A stretch of DNA of 64,000 bases from Actinomadura macrotermitis (GCF_009604375.1 NZ_WEGH01000007.1:1-64000), one strand, 5' to 3'. Shown: positions 24,703-33,847, counted from the first letter of the stretch. Numbers and translations: made by a program. The notes: generated from the sequence alone by a model not told the origin.

Positions 24703-25266
24703 TCAGTCGGCCAGGCCCGCCGCCGCCCGGGCGATCGCGGGGAAGAAGGCGGCCGGGTCGGCGCCGTCCAGCACGTCGCGCAGGTTGCCGGAGTTGGCGA
24801 GCGAGGCGAACCCGTGCGCCAGCGACCAGGCGGCCAGCACCGCCGTCTGCGTCTCCTCCGCCGAGGCGCTCGCGGCGATGGCGTCGCGCAGCAGGGCGTA
24901 GGCGCGCGTCTGCGCCTCCACCAGCGCGGGGTCGCCGATGTGCAGCAGGTCGGCGCGGAACATGACCTCGAAGTGGCACGGGTGCGCCGTAGCGAACGCC
25001 ACATAACGCCCGCCGAGGGCGCTGAGCGAGGCGGGGCCGTCCGCCAGCCGCGCGGCCAGCAGTTCGAAGCCCTCGGCCGCGATCGCGGTGAACAGCCCGG
25101 TCTTGTCGCCGAAGTGGTGGGCGGGCGCGGCGTGCGAGACGCCCGCGCGGCGGGCGAGGTCGCGCAGGCTGAGCGCGGCGGGGCCGCGCTCGGCGATGAG
25201 CTCGACCGCGCCGCGCAGCAGCGCGCGGCGCAGATCGCCGTGGTGGTAGGGGCGGGCACTGGTCAT
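24703..25266 (-). CDS. TetR-family regulator with WHG domain
   Basis: A 187-residue repressor: PYHHGDLRRALLRGAVELIA, then the helix-turn-helix ALSLRDLARRAGVSHAAPAHHF. The C-terminal domain with GGRYVAFATAHPCHFEVMFR is typical of the WHG subclass. TAGGCT ends 6 bases before the ATG, so the gene is probably leaderless. An 18-bp inverted repeat in the divergent promoter region covers its -35, which indicates autoregulation together with control of the SCO6745-like gene. Confidence 0.94.
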   Translation of the reverse strand: MTSARPYHHGDLRRALLRGAVELIAERGPAALSLRDLARRAGVSHAAPAHHFGDKTGLFTAIAAEGFELLAARLADGPASLSALGGRYVAFATAHPCHFEVMFRADLLHIGDPALVEAQTRAYALLRDAIAASASAEETQTAVLAAWSLAHGFASLANSGNLRDVLDGADPAAFFPAIARAAAGLAD

Positions 25267-25283
25267 GCCGCCAGCCTACCGGG

Positions 25284-25337
25284 GATCTTTCCATTGACAA
25301 GTTCGCCCGGAAGGTGCATCTTGTCAGTGGAAAGATC
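25284..25337. promoter_or_regulatory. Large operator: 18-bp inverted repeat over divergent promoters
   Basis: Two 18-base arms (left arm GATCTTTCCATTGACAAG; right arm its complement with one mismatch) are separated by 18 bases. The left arm holds TTGACA, which with CATCTT at 25317 (17-base spacer) makes a promoter for the rightward gene. On the other strand TTGTCA and TAGGCT (16-base spacer) make the leaderless TetR promoter. Binding by the TetR product would block both. Confidence 0.85.
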
Positions 25338-25352
25338 CGAGTGGAGGACGTC

Positions 25353-26213
25353 ATGGACCCGAGCACTTCCCGCCGCCTCTGGCACCTGCTGGAGCCCGCG
25401 CACGCGCTGCTCTACTACGCCCCCGAGGTGTTCGCCGAGGCCGCGTCCCTCGGCTACGCGACTGAGCCCCGCTGGCCGAGCTACTTCGCCTGGCGCGCCG
25501 CGCCCCTCGATGCCGCCACGCCCGAGCTGGTCACCGCCGCCTTCTACAGCTTCGAGCCCGGCATGGTCCGCCGGCACGTCGAGCCCGCCTGGAGGATCGC
25601 CTCGCCCGAGGCGGTCCTGGCGGCGCGGCAGCGCGCCATGGACGCCGTCTACCGGCGGTTGCTCGGGGAGCAGCTCGGCACGCCCGGACTGGCGGAGGCC
25701 GCCGCGCTGGCGCGCCGCGCCGCCGAGGCGGCGCAGACCGCCGGGCGCCCGCTCGCCGCCGCCAACGCCGCGCTGCCCTGGCCGGACGAGCCGCACCAGG
25801 TGCTCTGGCAGGCCGCCACGATCCTGCGCGAGCACCGCGGGGACGGGCACGTCGCCGCGCTGCTCACCGCCGGGCTGGACCCCGCCGAGTCGCTCGTCTC
25901 CTTCGCCGCGTTCGGCGCCGCCCCCGAGAAGGTCTTCGCGAGCCGCGGCTGGAGCGAGCGGGAGTGGAAGGAGGCGGCGGAGCGGCTGCGCGAGCGCGGC
26001 CTGCTGGACGCGGCCGGAGAACTCACCGAACCCGGCCGCCGGGTGCGCCGCGACATCGAGACCCGCACCGACGAGCTGGCCCTCGGCCCCTGGCGGGCCC
26101 TTGGCGCCGAGGACACCGAGCGGCTCGCCGAACTCCTCGGCCCCGTGTGGGTCGCGGCCATCGGCAGCGGCCTGCTGCCCGCCGAGAACACCCTCGGCAT
26201 CGGAAAGATCTGA
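25353..26213 (+). CDS. SCO6745-family protein
   Basis: A 286-residue all-helical protein of the SCO6745 family common in actinomycetes: RRLWHLLEPAHALLYYAPEV, PRWPSYFAWRAAPLDAATPE, FEPGMVRRHVEPAW, and a C-terminal winged-helix-like part with RGWSEREWKEAAERLRERGL and TEPGRRVRRDIETRTDELAL. The family is sometimes annotated MarR-like because of that C-terminal part. The function is unknown. GGAGG five bases before the ATG decides the start. It is controlled from the inverted-repeat operator shared with the divergent TetR gene. Confidence 0.9.
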   Translation: MDPSTSRRLWHLLEPAHALLYYAPEVFAEAASLGYATEPRWPSYFAWRAAPLDAATPELVTAAFYSFEPGMVRRHVEPAWRIASPEAVLAARQRAMDAVYRRLLGEQLGTPGLAEAAALARRAAEAAQTAGRPLAAANAALPWPDEPHQVLWQAATILREHRGDGHVAALLTAGLDPAESLVSFAAFGAAPEKVFASRGWSEREWKEAAERLRERGLLDAAGELTEPGRRVRRDIETRTDELALGPWRALGAEDTERLAELLGPVWVAAIGSGLLPAENTLGIGKI

Positions 26214-26234
26214 CGGGAGACGTCGTGGGCCGCG

Positions 26235-26735
26235 TCAGTGGCCGGCGAGGGACTTGACGAACACCACGGCGAGGCCGATCACCAGGTCGGCCGTCCCCGC
26301 CAGAGTCGCGACCAGCGGCCCGTTGCCCATCCGGCGGCCGCCGAGGAAACCCCACAGGAACAGCGAGAACACGTCCAGGACGATCGAGACCCGCAGCGCC
26401 GCCACCAGCCCGAGCGCGCCGAGGGCCGCCAGCCCGGTCATCAGGAGCGGGCCGGCGGCCGACAGCAGCAGCGGCGAGCTGACGTACAGCGTGCTGCGCA
26501 GCCCGGTGTGGTCCAGCGGCTCGCCGTGCACGGTCTTGTGCGCCTGGACCTCGGCGACCAGCGAGGCGAGCCAGAGCCCGAGCGCGGTGATCGCGATCGT
26601 GGCGGCCGCCTCGCCCGGGCTCACGGCGGGCGCGAAGGAGAGGCCGACCAGCACCGCGAGCATGGTGATGGTCGCGTAGATGCGCTCGGTCAGCCGCTCG
26701 GCCGCCAGTTCCGGCGCGGGTCCGCGGTCCGCCAC
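26235..26735 (-). CDS. Four-helix integral membrane protein, unknown
   Basis: About 166 residues with four hydrophobic segments (TITMLAVLVGLSFAPAV; ATIAITALGLWLASLVAEV; VSSPLLLSAAGPLLMTGLAA with LGALGLVAALRVSIVLDVFS; LVIGLAVVFVKSLAG) and short polar loops such as QAHKTVHGEPLDHTGL. I do not recognise a family with certainty. The GTG start is chosen for a compact N-terminus, with GGGA just upstream; it is not well supported. It is convergent with the SCO6745-family gene and 70 bases downstream of the SDR gene on the same strand. Confidence 0.75.
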   Translation of the reverse strand: MADRGPAPELAAERLTERIYATITMLAVLVGLSFAPAVSPGEAAATIAITALGLWLASLVAEVQAHKTVHGEPLDHTGLRSTLYVSSPLLLSAAGPLLMTGLAALGALGLVAALRVSIVLDVFSLFLWGFLGGRRMGNGPLVATLAGTADLVIGLAVVFVKSLAGH

Positions 26736-26805
26736 GTCCCTATCGTGATCACCGCCGCGCCGCGGCAACCCCGCCGCGGCGCAACGGCCGGGCAAAGCGG
26801 CCGGC

Positions 26806-27567
26806 TCACATGTGGGTGCCGCCGTCGATGCGCACCTCGGTGCCGGTGACGAACGCGCCGTCGTCGGAGGCGAGCATCGCGACCACGCCGGCGACCGTCT
26901 CGGGGCCGGCGAAGCCCTGGCCGATCGCCGGGAGGAGCTTGCCGAACAGGCTCATGTCGGCGTCCTCGGGCAGGCCCGGGCCGCGGCCGGTGGTCATGCC
27001 GCTGGAGATCGAGCCGGGCGCGACCGACACCGCGCGCAGCCCCTGCTTGGCGTACTCGGCCGCCAGCACGTGCGTGAACGACTGGATGCCGCCCTTGGAC
27101 GCGGCGTAGGCGGCCATGTAGGGGTGCGCGAAGCTCGCCGAGGTGGAGCTGAAGTTGACCACGACGCCGTGCCCGGACGCCAGCAGCGCGGGCAGCGCCT
27201 CGCGGGTCATCAGGAACGTGCCGGTGAGGTTGACCTTCAGCACGGTGTTCCAGAAGTCCAGGGTCGTCTCGTGGGTGTGCGCCGAGCGCAGGATGCCCGC
27301 CGCGTTCACCAGCACGTCCAGGCCGCCGAGGGCGGCGACGGCGGCGGCGACGCCGGCGCGCACCGCGCCCTCGTCCGAGATGTCCAGTACGGCGGTGGTG
27401 AGCGGGGCGTCCGGCCCCGCCTGCTCGGCGGTGGCCCGCAGGCCCTCCTCGCTGACGTCGAAGGCGGTGACCCGGCCGCCCTCGGCCAGGATGCGCAGGA
27501 CGGTGGCCTGCCCGATGCCCGAGCCCGCGCCGGTGACGATGACGCGGCGGTCCTGGAAGCGGTTCAT
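26806..27567 (-). CDS. Short-chain dehydrogenase/reductase
   Basis: A 253-residue classical SDR. The cofactor motif VIVTGAGSGIGQATVLRIL, NAAG in VLVNAAGILRS, the catalytic Ser in VVNFSSTSASF, and the YxxxK pair in YMAAYAASKGG are all intact; VSVAPGSISSGM follows. An acidic residue after strand 2 (VTAFDVSEEG) favours NAD(H). It diverges from a TetR gene across a perfect palindrome and is probably its target. GGGGAGGAACCACC precedes the ATG. The substrate is unknown. Confidence 0.93.
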   Translation of the reverse strand: MNRFQDRRVIVTGAGSGIGQATVLRILAEGGRVTAFDVSEEGLRATAEQAGPDAPLTTAVLDISDEGAVRAGVAAAVAALGGLDVLVNAAGILRSAHTHETTLDFWNTVLKVNLTGTFLMTREALPALLASGHGVVVNFSSTSASFAHPYMAAYAASKGGIQSFTHVLAAEYAKQGLRAVSVAPGSISSGMTTGRGPGLPEDADMSLFGKLLPAIGQGFAGPETVAGVVAMLASDDGAFVTGTEVRIDGGTHM

Positions 27568-27611
27568 GGTGGTTCCTCCCCGATCGATGCTGTTGGCAGC
27601 TTATGTCTACA

Positions 27612-27649
27612 TGGCACAACGTGCCACCCAGGCGTTTTATGCCTAGGAT
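27612..27649 (+). promoter_or_regulatory. TetR operator palindrome and leaderless -10
   Basis: TGGCACAACGTGCCA (27612-27626) is a perfect palindrome with 6-bp arms. TAGGAT (27644-27649), a good actinobacterial -10, ends 6 bases before the ATG of the TetR gene, so that transcript is probably leaderless. The palindrome overlaps the -35 region and lies 45 bases from the divergent SDR start. Confidence 0.75.
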
Positions 27650-27655
27650 CGGGGC

Positions 27656-28261
27656 ATGGGGCTGACCGAGCGGCGCAAGGCCGCCACCCAGCTGGAGATC
27701 GCCCGCGAGGCGGCCGCGCTGTTCGCCGAGCGGGGGGCCGACGGCGTCACGGCCGAGGAGATCGCGCGGCGGGCCGGGGTGTCGCCGCGCACCTTCTACC
27801 GCTACTTCCGCACCAAGGAGGAGGCCGTCGCGCCGCTGCTCGCGGGCGGGGCCGCGCGGTGGCTGGAGCTGCTGGCGGCCGCGCCCGCCGGGCTGACGGT
27901 GCCGCAGGCCCTGGCCGGCGCGGCGCGGGACGCGCTGGCCGCGCCGGGGGAGCCCGAGCGCGAGGCCTACCGGTGGACGCGCGGCCTGCTGCGGGCCGCC
28001 GCGGCCGATCCCGCGCTGCGCGCGGTGTGGCTGAAGGTCAACCAGGAGTCCGAGGACGCGCTGCGGGCCGTGCTCGCCGCCCGCACCGGCCTGGACGGGC
28101 GCGACCTGCGCACCCGCCTGACGGCGGCCGCCGCGACGGCCGCCATCAGGGTCGCGATCGAGACCTGGGCGGAAGGGGACGCCCCCGCCGCCGGGCCCGG
28201 CTCGCCCGCCGACCTCGGCGAGCGCGCGATGCGCGACCTCACCGCCGCGCTGGACGGCTAG
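27656..28261 (+). CDS. TetR-family transcriptional regulator
   Basis: A 201-residue repressor with the N-terminal helix-turn-helix REAAALFAERGADGVTAEEI, ARRAGVSPRTFYRYFRTKEE. The remaining residues form an Ala-rich helical ligand domain with MftR-like features (RWTRGLLRAAAADPALRAVW). It diverges from the SDR gene, with a palindromic operator between them. It ends with a 4-base tail overlap on the convergent DUF899 gene. Confidence 0.93.
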   Translation: MGLTERRKAATQLEIAREAAALFAERGADGVTAEEIARRAGVSPRTFYRYFRTKEEAVAPLLAGGAARWLELLAAAPAGLTVPQALAGAARDALAAPGEPEREAYRWTRGLLRAAAADPALRAVWLKVNQESEDALRAVLAARTGLDGRDLRTRLTAAAATAAIRVAIETWAEGDAPAAGPGSPADLGERAMRDLTAALDG

Positions 28262-28998
28262 CCCGCGTACTCGTCGTCGTACTCGTCGGGGTAGGGCAGC
28301 TTCGACCCGGCCCCCATGCCGCCGGACGCGCGGCCCTTCGGCTCCTCCCACTCCTCCTGGCGGCCGAGGGCGGTGAGGTCCAGGAAGTAGTACGAGCCGC
28401 CGATCGTCTCGGCGCCCCGCGCGTACATCGAGTACGTGTGGTAAACGGTGTCGCCGTCGCGCAGGAAGCAGCTCATCCCGGGCATCTCGTACGGCTCGTC
28501 GATCTCCATCGGGCGGAAGTTGTACTCCGGCAGCGCGACCGCCGGGTCCAGCGAGACCCCGAAGTCGTAGTTGAAGTCGCTGCCGTGGGAGGAGTACCAG
28601 GGGAACACCCAGCCCATCTCCTCTCTGAACGGCCCGATCTTGGCGTACGGGGCGCGCGACACCGCCGCGTAGGTGGTGGCGCGCTCGTTCAGGTGCCGCA
28701 GGTGCCCGACCGAGATCTCGGCGAGGCCCGACGAGCAGCTCCGGCAGGCGCGGTCCCAGGCCGGGTCCCACATGACGTGGCCGACGATGAGCTGGTCGCG
28801 CCCCTGGAACAGGTCGAGCAGGGACGCCTCGCCGTCCGGGCCCTCGAAGACGTACCCCTTGTCGATCCGCACCATCGGCAGACGGCGGCGCTCGGCGTTC
28901 AGCGCGTCGCGGGCGCGGGTCAGCTCCTTCTCCTTGACCAGCAGCTCCTTGCGGGCGGCCAGCCATTCCTCCCGTGTGGCGATCTCCGGGAGCGCCAT
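28258..28998 (-). CDS. DUF899 thioredoxin-like protein
   Basis: A 246-residue member of DUF899 (AhpC/TSA-like fold): ATREEWLAARKELLVKEKEL, VRIDKGYVFEGPDGEASLLD, LIVGHVMWDPAWDRACRSCS with the Cys pair, and VFPWYSSHGSDFNYDFGVSL. The function is unknown but the CRSCS site resembles a redox-active thioredoxin-type motif. GGAGG precedes the ATG by 4 bases. It is a single gene, tail-to-tail with the TetR gene. Confidence 0.93.
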   Translation of the reverse strand: MALPEIATREEWLAARKELLVKEKELTRARDALNAERRRLPMVRIDKGYVFEGPDGEASLLDLFQGRDQLIVGHVMWDPAWDRACRSCSSGLAEISVGHLRHLNERATTYAAVSRAPYAKIGPFREEMGWVFPWYSSHGSDFNYDFGVSLDPAVALPEYNFRPMEIDEPYEMPGMSCFLRDGDTVYHTYSMYARGAETIGGSYYFLDLTALGRQEEWEEPKGRASGGMGAGSKLPYPDEYDDEYAG

Positions 28999-29112
28999 GG
29001 GTCCTCCTTCGTCGCGGATGCCTTCCGTAGGTAGGGACCCGGCGACGGCGGAGAACTCATCGATGACTTTCCGGCGGCGTCGCGGTCAACCCTTTCGGTG
29101 AGGGGAGAGGCC

Positions 29113-29706
29113 ATGGACGACGCGGTGACGGCGCTTCGGCTTGATCACGCGGGGCTGCTGGAGCGCGCGGTCGCCTACACGCTGGTCGTCCTGCACGACG
29201 TCACGCCCGCGGCGCTGTCCCGGCCGACGCCGTGCGCCGGCTGGGACCTGGGGATGCTCCTGTGGCACCTGGACGACTCCCTCGCCGCGCTGCACGAGGC
29301 CGTCGACGCCGGATCGGTCGCGCCGGCCTCGCCGCCGCCCGCCCCCGGCGACCCGGTGGCGGCCTGCCGGGCGGGCGCGGCGCGGCTGGTCGGCGCCTGG
29401 ACCGCCGCGGCCCGCACCGGCCGCGCGGTCACCGTCGGGGCCTGCCCGCTGCAGGCCGGCCTGGTCGCGGGCGCGGGCGCCGTCGAGATCGCGGTGCACG
29501 GCTGGGACGCCTCCCGCGCGCTCGGCGGCCGCCGGCCGATCCCGCGGGCGCTCGCCGCGGCGCTGCTGCCGGTCGCGGCGACCCTCGCCGCCGGCGGGCG
29601 CGAGGGGCTGTTCGCGGCGCCCGCCGAGCCGCCGCCGGGCGCGCCGCCGGGCGACCGGCTGGTCGCCTTCCTCGGCCGCGACCCCGGTCAGGCCCTCGGC
29701 GCGTAG
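29113..29706 (+). CDS. TIGR03086-like DinB/maleylpyruvate isomerase fold protein
   Basis: A 197-residue four-helix-bundle protein of the mycothiol-dependent maleylpyruvate isomerase N-terminal group. LSRPTPCAGWDLGMLLWHLD carries the first metal-binding His region, and GAVEIAVHGWDASRALG the last. These proteins bind a divalent metal and often use mycothiol, consistent with an actinomycete. AGGGGAGAGG precedes the ATG closely. Its 3' end overlaps the convergent metallo-hydrolase by 19 bases. Confidence 0.9.
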   Translation: MDDAVTALRLDHAGLLERAVAYTLVVLHDVTPAALSRPTPCAGWDLGMLLWHLDDSLAALHEAVDAGSVAPASPPPAPGDPVAACRAGAARLVGAWTAAARTGRAVTVGACPLQAGLVAGAGAVEIAVHGWDASRALGGRRPIPRALAAALLPVAATLAAGGREGLFAAPAEPPPGAPPGDRLVAFLGRDPGQALGA

Positions 29707-30725
29707 CGGCGGACGCCGCCGGTCTCCTGCGCGTCCAGCACGCCCTGGTCGGTGAGGACGTCCAGATGCGCGTCGATCTCCAGGACGGCCAGCATCTGCG
29801 AGAACACGTCCAGCTCGTCCAGCTTGCGGCGGCGCCGCGTCCACGGCATCGCCGCGGCGACCTCGTAGGCCGTCGCGCAGCCCGCGCGGACCTGCGCGGC
29901 GGCGGTGTCCAGCCGCTCCTCGTGGTGGCGGAGCAGCTCGTCGACGCGGGTGTGCACGCTCGGCGTCACCGGGCCGTGCGCCGGCAGCAGCAGCGTGTCG
30001 GGCATGTCGCGGACGATCCGCAGCGACGCCAGGTAGCTGCGCAGCGGCTTGGGCTCCGGCTCGGTCTCCAGCCCGATCGAGGGGCTGATGTGCGGCAGCA
30101 CGTGGTCGCCGGCGAACAGCAGCCCGGCGGCGGCGTCGCGCAGCACCACGTGCCCGCGGGTGTGGCCCGGGGTGGCGAACACGTCCAGATCGCGGCGGGT
30201 GAGCGCGATCCGCTCGCCGTCGTCCATCCAGGAGTCGGGCATGGTGTGCGGGACCTCGCGCTCCTCGGCGTTCACCGGCCGCCCGGCGACCTGGCCGGCC
30301 AGCTCCGGCGCGCCGCAGCGGCGCAGCAGCTCGACCTGGCGCGGGTGCAGGCCCCGGCGGGTGTCGAACGCCTCGATCGAGGGCCGCTCGCCGCGCCCGA
30401 TCCGCACCCGGCTGCCGAACGACTCGCGCAGCGCGAGCGCCTGGGAGTAGTGGTCCCAGTGCGCGTGCGTGACCAGGAACTGGGTCACGTCGTCCAGCCG
30501 GTGGCCGAGGGTGCGCAGCGCGTCCGCCAGGGCCGCGCGCGAGTCGGGCATCGACCAGCCCGAGTCGACCACGACCAGGCCGCCGGGGTCCTCGATCACG
30601 TACACGTTCACCGCGTGCAGGGTCGGGATCGGCAGCGCCAGCGGGACGCGGTGCACCCCCGGGGCGACCGGGTGGGCCCCCGGCTCGGTCCAGTCCGCGG
30701 GCTGCTCCAAGATCGGTGCTGCCAC
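29688..30725 (-). CDS. Metallo-beta-lactamase-fold hydrolase
   Basis: A 345-residue hydrolase. The metal site THAHWDHYSQ (HxHxDH), the third His in FATPGHTRGHVV, the bridging Asp in LLFAGDHVLPHISPSIG and the last His in LLPAHGPVT are all present. The C-terminal part (RRRKLDELDVFSQMLAVLEI) is the helical domain seen in LACTB2-like proteins. The GTG start is decided by GAGGGGGACACG just upstream. It lies 77 bases downstream of the M20 peptidase gene on the same strand. The physiological substrate is not known. Confidence 0.92.
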   Translation of the reverse strand: MAAPILEQPADWTEPGAHPVAPGVHRVPLALPIPTLHAVNVYVIEDPGGLVVVDSGWSMPDSRAALADALRTLGHRLDDVTQFLVTHAHWDHYSQALALRESFGSRVRIGRGERPSIEAFDTRRGLHPRQVELLRRCGAPELAGQVAGRPVNAEEREVPHTMPDSWMDDGERIALTRRDLDVFATPGHTRGHVVLRDAAAGLLFAGDHVLPHISPSIGLETEPEPKPLRSYLASLRIVRDMPDTLLLPAHGPVTPSVHTRVDELLRHHEERLDTAAAQVRAGCATAYEVAAAMPWTRRRRKLDELDVFSQMLAVLEIDAHLDVLTDQGVLDAQETGGVRRYAPRA

Positions 30726-30802
30726 CGTGTCCCCCTCCGTCGCCACGATAATCCGGGCAGAACCTACTTCATTGGTACCAACCGCTTGGTATCCGGGGCG
30801 GG

Positions 30803-32125
30803 TCAGCGCGAGTCGAGGAAGCGGTCCAGCACGCGGGTGCCGAACTTCAGCCCCTCGACCGGGACGCGCTCGTCCACGCCGTGGAACATGGCCTGGTAGT
30901 CCAGCTCCGGCGGGAGCAGCAGCGGCGCGAAGCCGAAGCTCTTGATGCCGATCCGGGCGAACGACTTGGCGTCGGTGCCGCCGGTCATCACGAACGGCAC
31001 CGGGTGCGCGGCGGGGTCCTCGGCGCACAGCGACCCGGCCAGCGCGGCGAACGTCGGGCCCGACGGGTCGGCCACGGGCGCCGGGTCGTGGCTGATGAAC
31101 TCGCGCACGATCCGCGGCCCGAGCAGCCGGTCCACCGTGGCCAGGAACTCCTCCTCGGTGCCGGGCAGGAACCGCCCGTCGACCTGCGCGGACGCGGTGC
31201 CGGGCACCACGTTGACCTTGTAGCCGGCGTCCAGGCGGGTCGGGTTGGCCGAGTTGCGGACCGTGCCGGCGAACAGCCGGCCGACCTGGCCGAGGCGCGC
31301 CGCCTCGGCGTCCAGCCGGTCGTGGTCGATGGTGGTGCCGAGCGCGCCCGCCAGGCCGTCCAGCAGCGCCCGCACGCCCGGCGTCAGCCGCACCGGCCAG
31401 GTGTGCGAGGCCAGGCGGGAGACCGCGTGGCACAGCTCGGCGACGGCGTTGTCGGGCGCCGGCTTGGAGCCGTGCCCGGCGGTGCCGCGCGCGGTCAGCC
31501 GCATCCACGCGGTGCCGCGCTCGCCGGCGGCGATCGGGTAGATCCGCTTGCCCGGCGCGGCGGTCACGCTGTACCCGCCGGACTCGCTGATCGCCTCGGT
31601 GCAGCCGGTGAAGAAGTCGCGGTGCTCGCGCACCACGTACCGCGAGCCGTAGTCGCCGGTGCACTCCTCGTCGGCCAGGAACGCCAGCACCAGGTCGCCG
31701 CGGGTGCGGCGGCCCTCGCGCAGGCGCTGCCGGACGACGGCGAGCGTCATCGCCAGCGACCCCTTCATGTCGACCGCGCCGCGTCCCCACAGGCAGCCGT
31801 CGCGGACCTCGCCGGCGAACGGGTGCACGCTCCACTCGGCCGGATCCGCGGGCACGACGTCCAGATGGCCGTGGATCAGGAAGGCCGGGGCGGACGGGTC
31901 GGTGCCGGGGATGCGCACCAGCGTGCTGGCGCGGCCCGGGGCGGACTCCACCACGACGGGGTCGGCGCCGGCCTCCTCCAGCAGCCCGGCGACGTGCTCG
32001 GCCGCCGGGCGTTCGGGACGGCCCGCGCCCTCGCCCTCGTTGGTCGTGTCGATCCGCAGCAGCCCGGCACAGATGCCGGCCACCTCGTCGGCCGCCGTGC
32101 GCTCGCACACCTCGGTCTGGGTCAT
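30803..32125 (-). CDS. M20-family metallopeptidase (ArgE/DapE/CPG2 type)
   Basis: A 440-residue zinc hydrolase. The metal and catalytic motifs are GHLDVVPADP (H87, D89), WGRGAVDMKGS, FLADEECTGDYGS with the catalytic Glu pair, and the late FHGVDERVPVEGL with the C-terminal His. The dimerisation domain starts near TARGTAGHGSKPAPDNA. It is cytoplasmic, with no signal peptide. It diverges from the oligopeptide ABC operon, which suggests that it hydrolyses imported peptides or acylated amino acids, though the two need not share regulation. Confidence 0.94.
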   Translation of the reverse strand: MTQTEVCERTAADEVAGICAGLLRIDTTNEGEGAGRPERPAAEHVAGLLEEAGADPVVVESAPGRASTLVRIPGTDPSAPAFLIHGHLDVVPADPAEWSVHPFAGEVRDGCLWGRGAVDMKGSLAMTLAVVRQRLREGRRTRGDLVLAFLADEECTGDYGSRYVVREHRDFFTGCTEAISESGGYSVTAAPGKRIYPIAAGERGTAWMRLTARGTAGHGSKPAPDNAVAELCHAVSRLASHTWPVRLTPGVRALLDGLAGALGTTIDHDRLDAEAARLGQVGRLFAGTVRNSANPTRLDAGYKVNVVPGTASAQVDGRFLPGTEEEFLATVDRLLGPRIVREFISHDPAPVADPSGPTFAALAGSLCAEDPAAHPVPFVMTGGTDAKSFARIGIKSFGFAPLLLPPELDYQAMFHGVDERVPVEGLKFGTRVLDRFLDSR

Positions 32126-32245
32126 CTACCCGCCTTCCGTTTCCCGTTCTTCGCCCGCGTTGTCTCGATCGGATTGCGAATTGATCAGTGCCGGGGCCGC
32201 GTGACGGCCCGGGGTACGACTCCCGATCAACGCGTGAGGAGGACC

Positions 32246-33841
32246 ATGACCCACCTCAGGAACGTCGCCGGGCTCACGGCGATCATGCTCACCGTAGTGA
32301 CCGCGGCCGCCGCGTGCGGCGGAGACGGCGCAAGGTCCGGAGACGGGACCTTCGTCGTGGGCCATGCCGAACCCGACCACCTCGTCCCCGGGAACACCAC
32401 GAGCTCGTACGCCTTCGACGTGCTGAGCGGGCTGTTCGAGAACCTGGTCGGGCTGACCAAGGACGGCAAGACGGTGAACCAGGCCGCCGCGTCCGTCACC
32501 AGCACCGACCAGAAGGTCTGGACGATCAAGATCAGGCCAGGGCAGCGGTTCCACAACGGCGAGCCCGTCACGGCCACCAGCTTCGTGGACGCCTGGAACA
32601 ACGCCGCCTATGGCCCGAACGCCTACGAGGCCAACGACTATTTCTCGCACTTCCTGGGTTACGCCGATCTCAACCCCGAGGACGGCAAGACCAAGCCGAA
32701 GACCGACAAGCTGTCGGGCCTGCAGGCCGTCGACGAGTCCACCCTGAAGGTCACGCTGAGCGCGCCGTTCAGCCAGTTCCCCCTGCTGCTCACCTACCCC
32801 GCCTTCGCGCCGATGCCCAAGGCCGCCTTCACCGACCTCAAGGCCTACGAGAACCACCCGATCGGGAACGGTCCGTACCAGATGAGCGGCGACTGGCAGC
32901 GCAACGGGGCGATCAAGCTGGTCCCCTTCGCCGGTTACACCGGCACCCGCAAGCCGCGGAACAAGGGCGTCACCTGGAAGAGCTACTCCAACGCCGACAC
33001 CACCTACACCGACCTGCGCGCGGGCCGCATCGACATCATGCAGACCATTCCCGCCGCCAAGGTACCCGAGGCCAAGCGCATTCTCGGTGACCGTTTCCTC
33101 ACCCGCCAGATGGGCACCACCGACTACCTCGGCTTCCCCCTGTTCACAGGAAGATTCAACAGCCCCGACCTGCGCAGGGCCATCTCCATGGCCATCGACC
33201 GCCAGGGCATCAACAAGGCCGTCTACAACGGCGACTACATCCCCGCCGACTCGCTGCTGCCCGCCGTCATCCCCGGGCACCGCCCGAACGCGTGCGGCGA
33301 GGCGTGCACCTACGACCCGGCCAAGGCCAAGCAGCTGTTCGACAAGGCCGGCGGCTTCAAGGGGACGCTGGAGCTGTACTTCTCCAGCGCGCAGCCGACC
33401 TACGCCCAGTGGATGCAGATCGTCGCCAACTCCCTCAAGCAGAACCTCGGCATCACCGACATCCAGTTCCGGCAGATCCCGGCCGCCGACTACTTCTCGA
33501 CGCTGTCCAAGAAGGCCGAGAAGGGCCCCTACCGGCAGAACTGGGAGGCCGACTACCCGAGCGCCCAGAACTATCTGGAGAACATGTGGGGCGGCGCGGG
33601 CAACAAGATGGGCTGGAAGAGCAAGGAGTTCGACGACCTCATCGCCAAGGGCAACCAGGCCGGCAGCGAGCAGGAGGCACTGCGCTTCTACAACCAGGCC
33701 GAGGACGTCGCGCTGCGCGAGATGCCGCAGATCCCGTTGTGGACCTGGGCCGGGCAGGGCGGCCGCTCCAAGCGCGTCGACAACGTCACCATCACCGCCT
33801 ACTCCAACGGCCTGCTCGCCCACGAAGTGACGGTGAAGTGA
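32246..33841 (+). CDS. Oligopeptide ABC transporter substrate-binding lipoprotein
   Basis: A 531-residue SBP_bac_5 protein. The signal sequence (1-23) ends AAAC with the putative lipidated Cys at 24; the lipobox is weak because Ala replaces Leu at -3. The binding domain shows GLFENLVGLTKDGKTVNQAA, RPGQRFHNGEPVTATSFVDA, IGNGPYQM, and NWEADYPSAQNYLENMWGGA. GAGGAGG three bases before the ATG is a near-ideal ribosome site. It is the first gene of a five-gene operon. Codon use is a little less GC-extreme than its neighbours. The ligand class is peptides, by family. Confidence 0.94.
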   Translation: MTHLRNVAGLTAIMLTVVTAAAACGGDGARSGDGTFVVGHAEPDHLVPGNTTSSYAFDVLSGLFENLVGLTKDGKTVNQAAASVTSTDQKVWTIKIRPGQRFHNGEPVTATSFVDAWNNAAYGPNAYEANDYFSHFLGYADLNPEDGKTKPKTDKLSGLQAVDESTLKVTLSAPFSQFPLLLTYPAFAPMPKAAFTDLKAYENHPIGNGPYQMSGDWQRNGAIKLVPFAGYTGTRKPRNKGVTWKSYSNADTTYTDLRAGRIDIMQTIPAAKVPEAKRILGDRFLTRQMGTTDYLGFPLFTGRFNSPDLRRAISMAIDRQGINKAVYNGDYIPADSLLPAVIPGHRPNACGEACTYDPAKAKQLFDKAGGFKGTLELYFSSAQPTYAQWMQIVANSLKQNLGITDIQFRQIPAADYFSTLSKKAEKGPYRQNWEADYPSAQNYLENMWGGAGNKMGWKSKEFDDLIAKGNQAGSEQEALRFYNQAEDVALREMPQIPLWTWAGQGGRSKRVDNVTITAYSNGLLAHEVTVK

Positions 33842-33847
33842 CCCGCG

